Assembly (NCBI GenBank): GCA_028825475.1
Contig: JAPKAB010000002.1
Location: 169,689-233,688, forward strand
Source of the DNA: Ascidiaceihabitans sp.
GTDB taxonomy: Bacteria > Pseudomonadota > Alphaproteobacteria > Rhodobacterales > Rhodobacteraceae
Direction: 5' to 3'
DNA length: 64,000 nucleotides
Part shown: positions 61,922 to 64,000 of the stretch, piece by piece
Position numbering within the stretch: the stretch's first letter is position 1
Layout: each line of letters begins with the position of its first letter
Notes under the pieces: model-generated
Database searches by the model: none
Told to the model about the DNA's origin: nothing
What the model saw: the letters and a program-made list of their open reading frames with translations, nothing else
Translations under genes and position numbers: made by a program

Positions 61922-61930
61922 CGCGCCGTT

Positions 61931-61966
61931 CGGTGATCAATTTCCACTAAACTGTACAGATCACCG
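61931..61966. repeat. Inverted repeat enclosing a TGTACA palindrome
   Basis: CGGTGATC (61931-61938) pairs with GATCACCG (61959-61966). The interior holds CTGTACAG, itself an 8-bp palindrome. It is at the EamA/integrase boundary. Confidence 0.5.
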
Positions 61967-62026
61967 CATGAACTGTGCAGTTTGATCCCACCAAAATCGC
62001 TGAATTTCAGGCCATTTTGCCAAACC

Positions 62027-62051
62027 GTACAGATTGACCGCCAATCTGTAC
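62027..62051. repeat. Perfect 10-bp inverted repeat upstream of the integrase
   Basis: GTACAGATTG (62027-62036) and CAATCTGTAC (62042-62051) are separated by 5 bases. Further GTACAGAT-like copies lie at 61954 and 61975. It may be a regulator or recombinase binding site. Confidence 0.6.
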
Positions 62052-62221
62052 ATTTCATGCACCATGACATCGTTCACAAAGAATTAACAAAGCCGCCGCG
62101 TTAACGTTTGCAGGGTTGCGTTAACTATCGGTTAGTAGCTTGGATCACCTAACCCCAATTTATTGTTGCATTACTTATTCTTGTTGGCTTTATGTGTGGG
62201 TAAATCATGTGGGTAATCAAG

Positions 62222-63460
62222 ATGCCAAAATATCTCTATCGTAGGCCAAACAGTCCAAACTGGTGGTTCGAACTGACCTTACCAGAAGACGTGAGGGCAA
62301 AGTTAAACGGGGGCAAGAAACGTATCAGGCGAACGACGGGTACAGACAGCCAGAAGAAGGCGTCCCGTATTGCCAATGTGTGGGCGGATGATTTGTGGTC
62401 GAAGATAGAACAAGCAAGAAGTCCAGACTGGGAATACCACAACATCAAAGCTAGCGTGGTAAAGTATGAAGCTGACGGACTTTCGGCTGATGAAATAGAC
62501 GATATAGCCTTAGATGTACTCTATGATGATACCGAGAAATACGACGCTTATGAACGAGCGACAAACAAGACCGTAGTACTGAAAGACCATCTAGAAGGCT
62601 TTTTGGCATGGTGTGCGGAGAAGGGTAACCGACCCAAGAGCATTGAGCTAAAGAGAACTATGGTTTGTCAATTATGCGACCACTTTATACGCCTTGAGAA
62701 GGTAACAGAACAGGCAGTGATGCGCTGGACATCAGAGCGAAAGGTCAAAGGGGCAACCCAAAAGTCGATGAAGACATCCTGCAGAGACTTTTACAGGTAT
62801 CTCGGTCAAGAGGTCTTGTTTAAGCAGTTGGACCTGTCTGTGCTTGATGGTCTCCAGACGAAAGCCATCAACAGCAAACCCAAAGAAGTCATTTCTGGCG
62901 AAGGTTTCAGGCAAGCATTAGCCGCCACAGAAAACAAAGATGGCCTCATGCTACTTGCCCACACAGGTCGGAGGGCGGTCGCCATAGCTAACCTAACTTG
63001 TGCTGATGTGATTACCTCTGATGGCGTAAGGTGCTTTAGGATAAGAATTGATAAGGGGCATCGACCAGAAACTAGTAAGCCGCACGTTATTCCTATTCAC
63101 TCCAAGCTGTCAGCTATTGTTGATAGACTGCTTAAGAACAGCGCAGATGGCTACCTCTTGCCGCTAGATGGGACAACAATCGAGGCACGTTCGAGCGCCC
63201 TCCAGAGGGAAGTCAAGAAAAGTGGTTTGATAACGGCCCATCAGTTTAGGACTTCTGTCATAACAATGCTGCACAACTCGCCAAAGGAACTACCTGACAA
63301 GGCCATCTATTACGCTGTCGGACATAAGCATAAGGTGTCCAAAGATGAACACATGAGGACATACTTTAAGGGCCTTAAGCCTAGTCGGCTTGTGTCTACG
63401 ACCGAGGAGATTAACTGGGATGAATGGGAATACGATCCGCAGCAGTATTCCTCTGCATGA
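62222..63460 (+). CDS. Tyrosine recombinase (phage-type integrase)
   Basis: A 412-aa site-specific recombinase from the ATG at 62222; another in-frame ATG lies five codons upstream. An N-terminal DUF6538-like arm (MPKYLYRRPNSPNWWFELTLPEDV) and a helical core-binding domain precede the catalytic domain (about 220-400). The catalytic residues visible are Arg in HTGRRAVAIANLT, His-x2-Arg in AHQFRTSVIT, His in YAVGHKHK and the nucleophile Tyr in MRTYFKG. It is complete and probably active. It sits just after the EamA gene and is likely to be the integrase of the element. Confidence 0.9.
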   Translation: MPKYLYRRPNSPNWWFELTLPEDVRAKLNGGKKRIRRTTGTDSQKKASRIANVWADDLWSKIEQARSPDWEYHNIKASVVKYEADGLSADEIDDIALDVLYDDTEKYDAYERATNKTVVLKDHLEGFLAWCAEKGNRPKSIELKRTMVCQLCDHFIRLEKVTEQAVMRWTSERKVKGATQKSMKTSCRDFYRYLGQEVLFKQLDLSVLDGLQTKAINSKPKEVISGEGFRQALAATENKDGLMLLAHTGRRAVAIANLTCADVITSDGVRCFRIRIDKGHRPETSKPHVIPIHSKLSAIVDRLLKNSADGYLLPLDGTTIEARSSALQREVKKSGLITAHQFRTSVITMLHNSPKELPDKAIYYAVGHKHKVSKDEHMRTYFKGLKPSRLVSTTEEINWDEWEYDPQQYSSA

Positions 63461-63711
63461 GTAAGTACCTAGTCGCAGCTTCAAGCTAACCGTACCTTTA
63501 TTCTTATGTTGTAGCTCATGCTGAATACCAAGGCGGGAGTGATTTACCTCTCATAATCTGGAGGGTCCCACGCTCCCTCAGACGCAGCTTACAATCTCAC
63601 AGCAGCCTCAAGTGAACTCATGCAACCCAGAGCTTACTGGCCGTCAGTGAGGCGCTACGGCTCTACCAACGTACCTTCATGCGCTGCACTGTAGTGGCTT
63701 GCCAGATACCG
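63461..63711. other. Intergenic region between integrase and serine recombinase
   Basis: It contains an imperfect hairpin (GAGGG at about 63561 to CCCTC at about 63577) and a Met-anticodon-like CTCATAAT stretch, but no complete tRNA cloverleaf or open reading frame that I can support. Confidence 0.45.
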
Positions 63712-64000
63712 TCACACCTTCAAGCAGCGATAGTAACTCGCTTTTGAGATGCCCAACTGCTCTTGTATCTTAACCCGATCAACAGCAGCAGCTACTAGTG
63801 CCTTAACCTTGTCAGCTTGTTGCATGGCCTTTGGTACACGACCTTTGTACTTACCCTCAGCTTGCGCTCTCTTGATGCCTTCGACCTGACGTTCTTTCAT
63901 CATTTCACGTTCAAACTGGGCGACGGAAACCATCATGTTAAGGACCAGCTTGCCTGTAGCTGTAGACGTATCAACTGTCTCTGAGCCTAACGACAGGATC
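63712..64000 (-). CDS. Serine recombinase (resolvase/invertase family), partial
   Basis: The gene runs off the right edge, so only about 95 C-terminal residues are visible. They read SLGSETVDTSTATGKLVLNM, then AQFEREMMKERQVEGIKRAQ (the resolvase E helix), then GKYKGRVPKA and a C-terminal helix-turn-helix ending in LGISKASYYRCLKV. The catalytic Ser is off-window. It is convergent with the integrase. It may be a resolvase or a DNA invertase; family assignment is good, function not. Confidence 0.85.
   Translation of the reverse strand, partial: ILSLGSETVDTSTATGKLVLNMMVSVAQFEREMMKERQVEGIKRAQAEGKYKGRVPKAMQQADKVKALVAAAVDRVKIQEQLGISKASYYRCLKV

Larger units (their letters stand above)
61922..64000. 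mobile_element. Left end of an integrated element (tyrosine and serine recombinases)
   Basis: Two recombinase genes and structured intergenic DNA follow directly on the EamA gene. The integrase uses AGA, AGG and ATA codons freely, while most of the window uses CGN for Arg. The right boundary and attachment sites are not in the window. Both the extent and the type (island, prophage or plasmid-derived) are unresolved. Confidence 0.6.

Noticed and set aside
63500..63600. A tRNA-Met-like stretch (GTAGCTCA and CTCATAAT with GGAGGGTCC).
   Set aside because: No acceptor stem pairing and no T-loop GTTCGAA; a cloverleaf cannot be drawn. A degenerate attachment-site remnant is possible but not supported.

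Overview
The window reads as the chromosome of a marine alphaproteobacterium of the Rhodobacteraceae (Roseobacter-type). The lineage is inferred from protein families and gene neighbourhoods, not from rRNA. The markers are the ETF-ubiquinone oxidoreductase, phaAB, the aa3-type oxidase subunit IV, DUF2125, DUF6173 and RSP-type small proteins, an extensin-family protein beside hisC-tyrC, and a pyrB-pyrC pair whose PyrC lacks its metal site. Genes are tightly packed, with many ATGA-type stop/start overlaps. I saw no rRNA, credible tRNA or CRISPR array.

Layout. 1-3.2 kb: a MotA/TolQ-like channel protein and a MotB/OmpA-like coiled-coil partner, the latter cut by the left edge. 3.2-9.1 kb: chaC, a DUF2125 gene, the hisC-tyrC-extensin operon, rpsD and tag. 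9.2-13.7 kb: an EAL protein, phaA and phaB as separately terminated units, a GcvA-like LysR regulator and two very small genes. 13.8-18.3 kb: a tRNA methyltransferase, a long-chain prenyl diphosphate synthase, ispE and a TPR protein. 18.5-22.6 kb: ETF-QO, greA with a terminator hairpin in its leader, and two envelope proteins. 22.6-28.2 kb: an arginine:glycine-type amidinotransferase, the molybdenum cofactor operon fdhD-mobA-mobB-moeA, and azlCD. 28.2-34 kb: a lipoprotein, oxidase subunit IV, DUF6173, a metallo-beta-lactamase-fold hydrolase, an acyl-CoA dehydrogenase, tsaC and yqgE. 34-41.3 kb: a DsbD-alpha-like protein, an RND pump with its adaptor, moaB and a uracil-DNA glycosylase. 41.4-46.6 kb: the pyrimidine/phospholipid operon pyrB-X-Y-pyrC'-plsY, then gshA. 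46.7-53.1 kb: rsmE, ubiA, an OmpA protein with internal repeats, and a divergent LysR/epimerase pair. 53.1-61.9 kb: moaE-moaD-pgsA-uvrC, an SDR, an S49 peptidase, an ABC-2 exporter, a CoxG-like protein and an EamA transporter. 62.2-64 kb: a tyrosine recombinase and a serine recombinase cut by the right edge, with codon usage unlike the rest. This looks like the left end of an integrated element.

The genes are mostly housekeeping: isoprenoid/ubiquinone synthesis (ispE, prenyl synthase, ubiA), molybdenum cofactor synthesis split over three loci, electron input to ubiquinone (ETF-QO, acyl-CoA dehydrogenase) and envelope maintenance. The observations most worth a second look are the pseudo-dihydroorotase operon, the amidinotransferase, the greA leader terminator, the competing hairpins with a DnaA box upstream of uvrC, the phased direct repeat before phaB, the M15-like motif in the extensin-family protein, the ion-driven-motor-like pair at the left edge, and the mobile-element border on the right. 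I did not find a clearly new multi-gene system inside the window.
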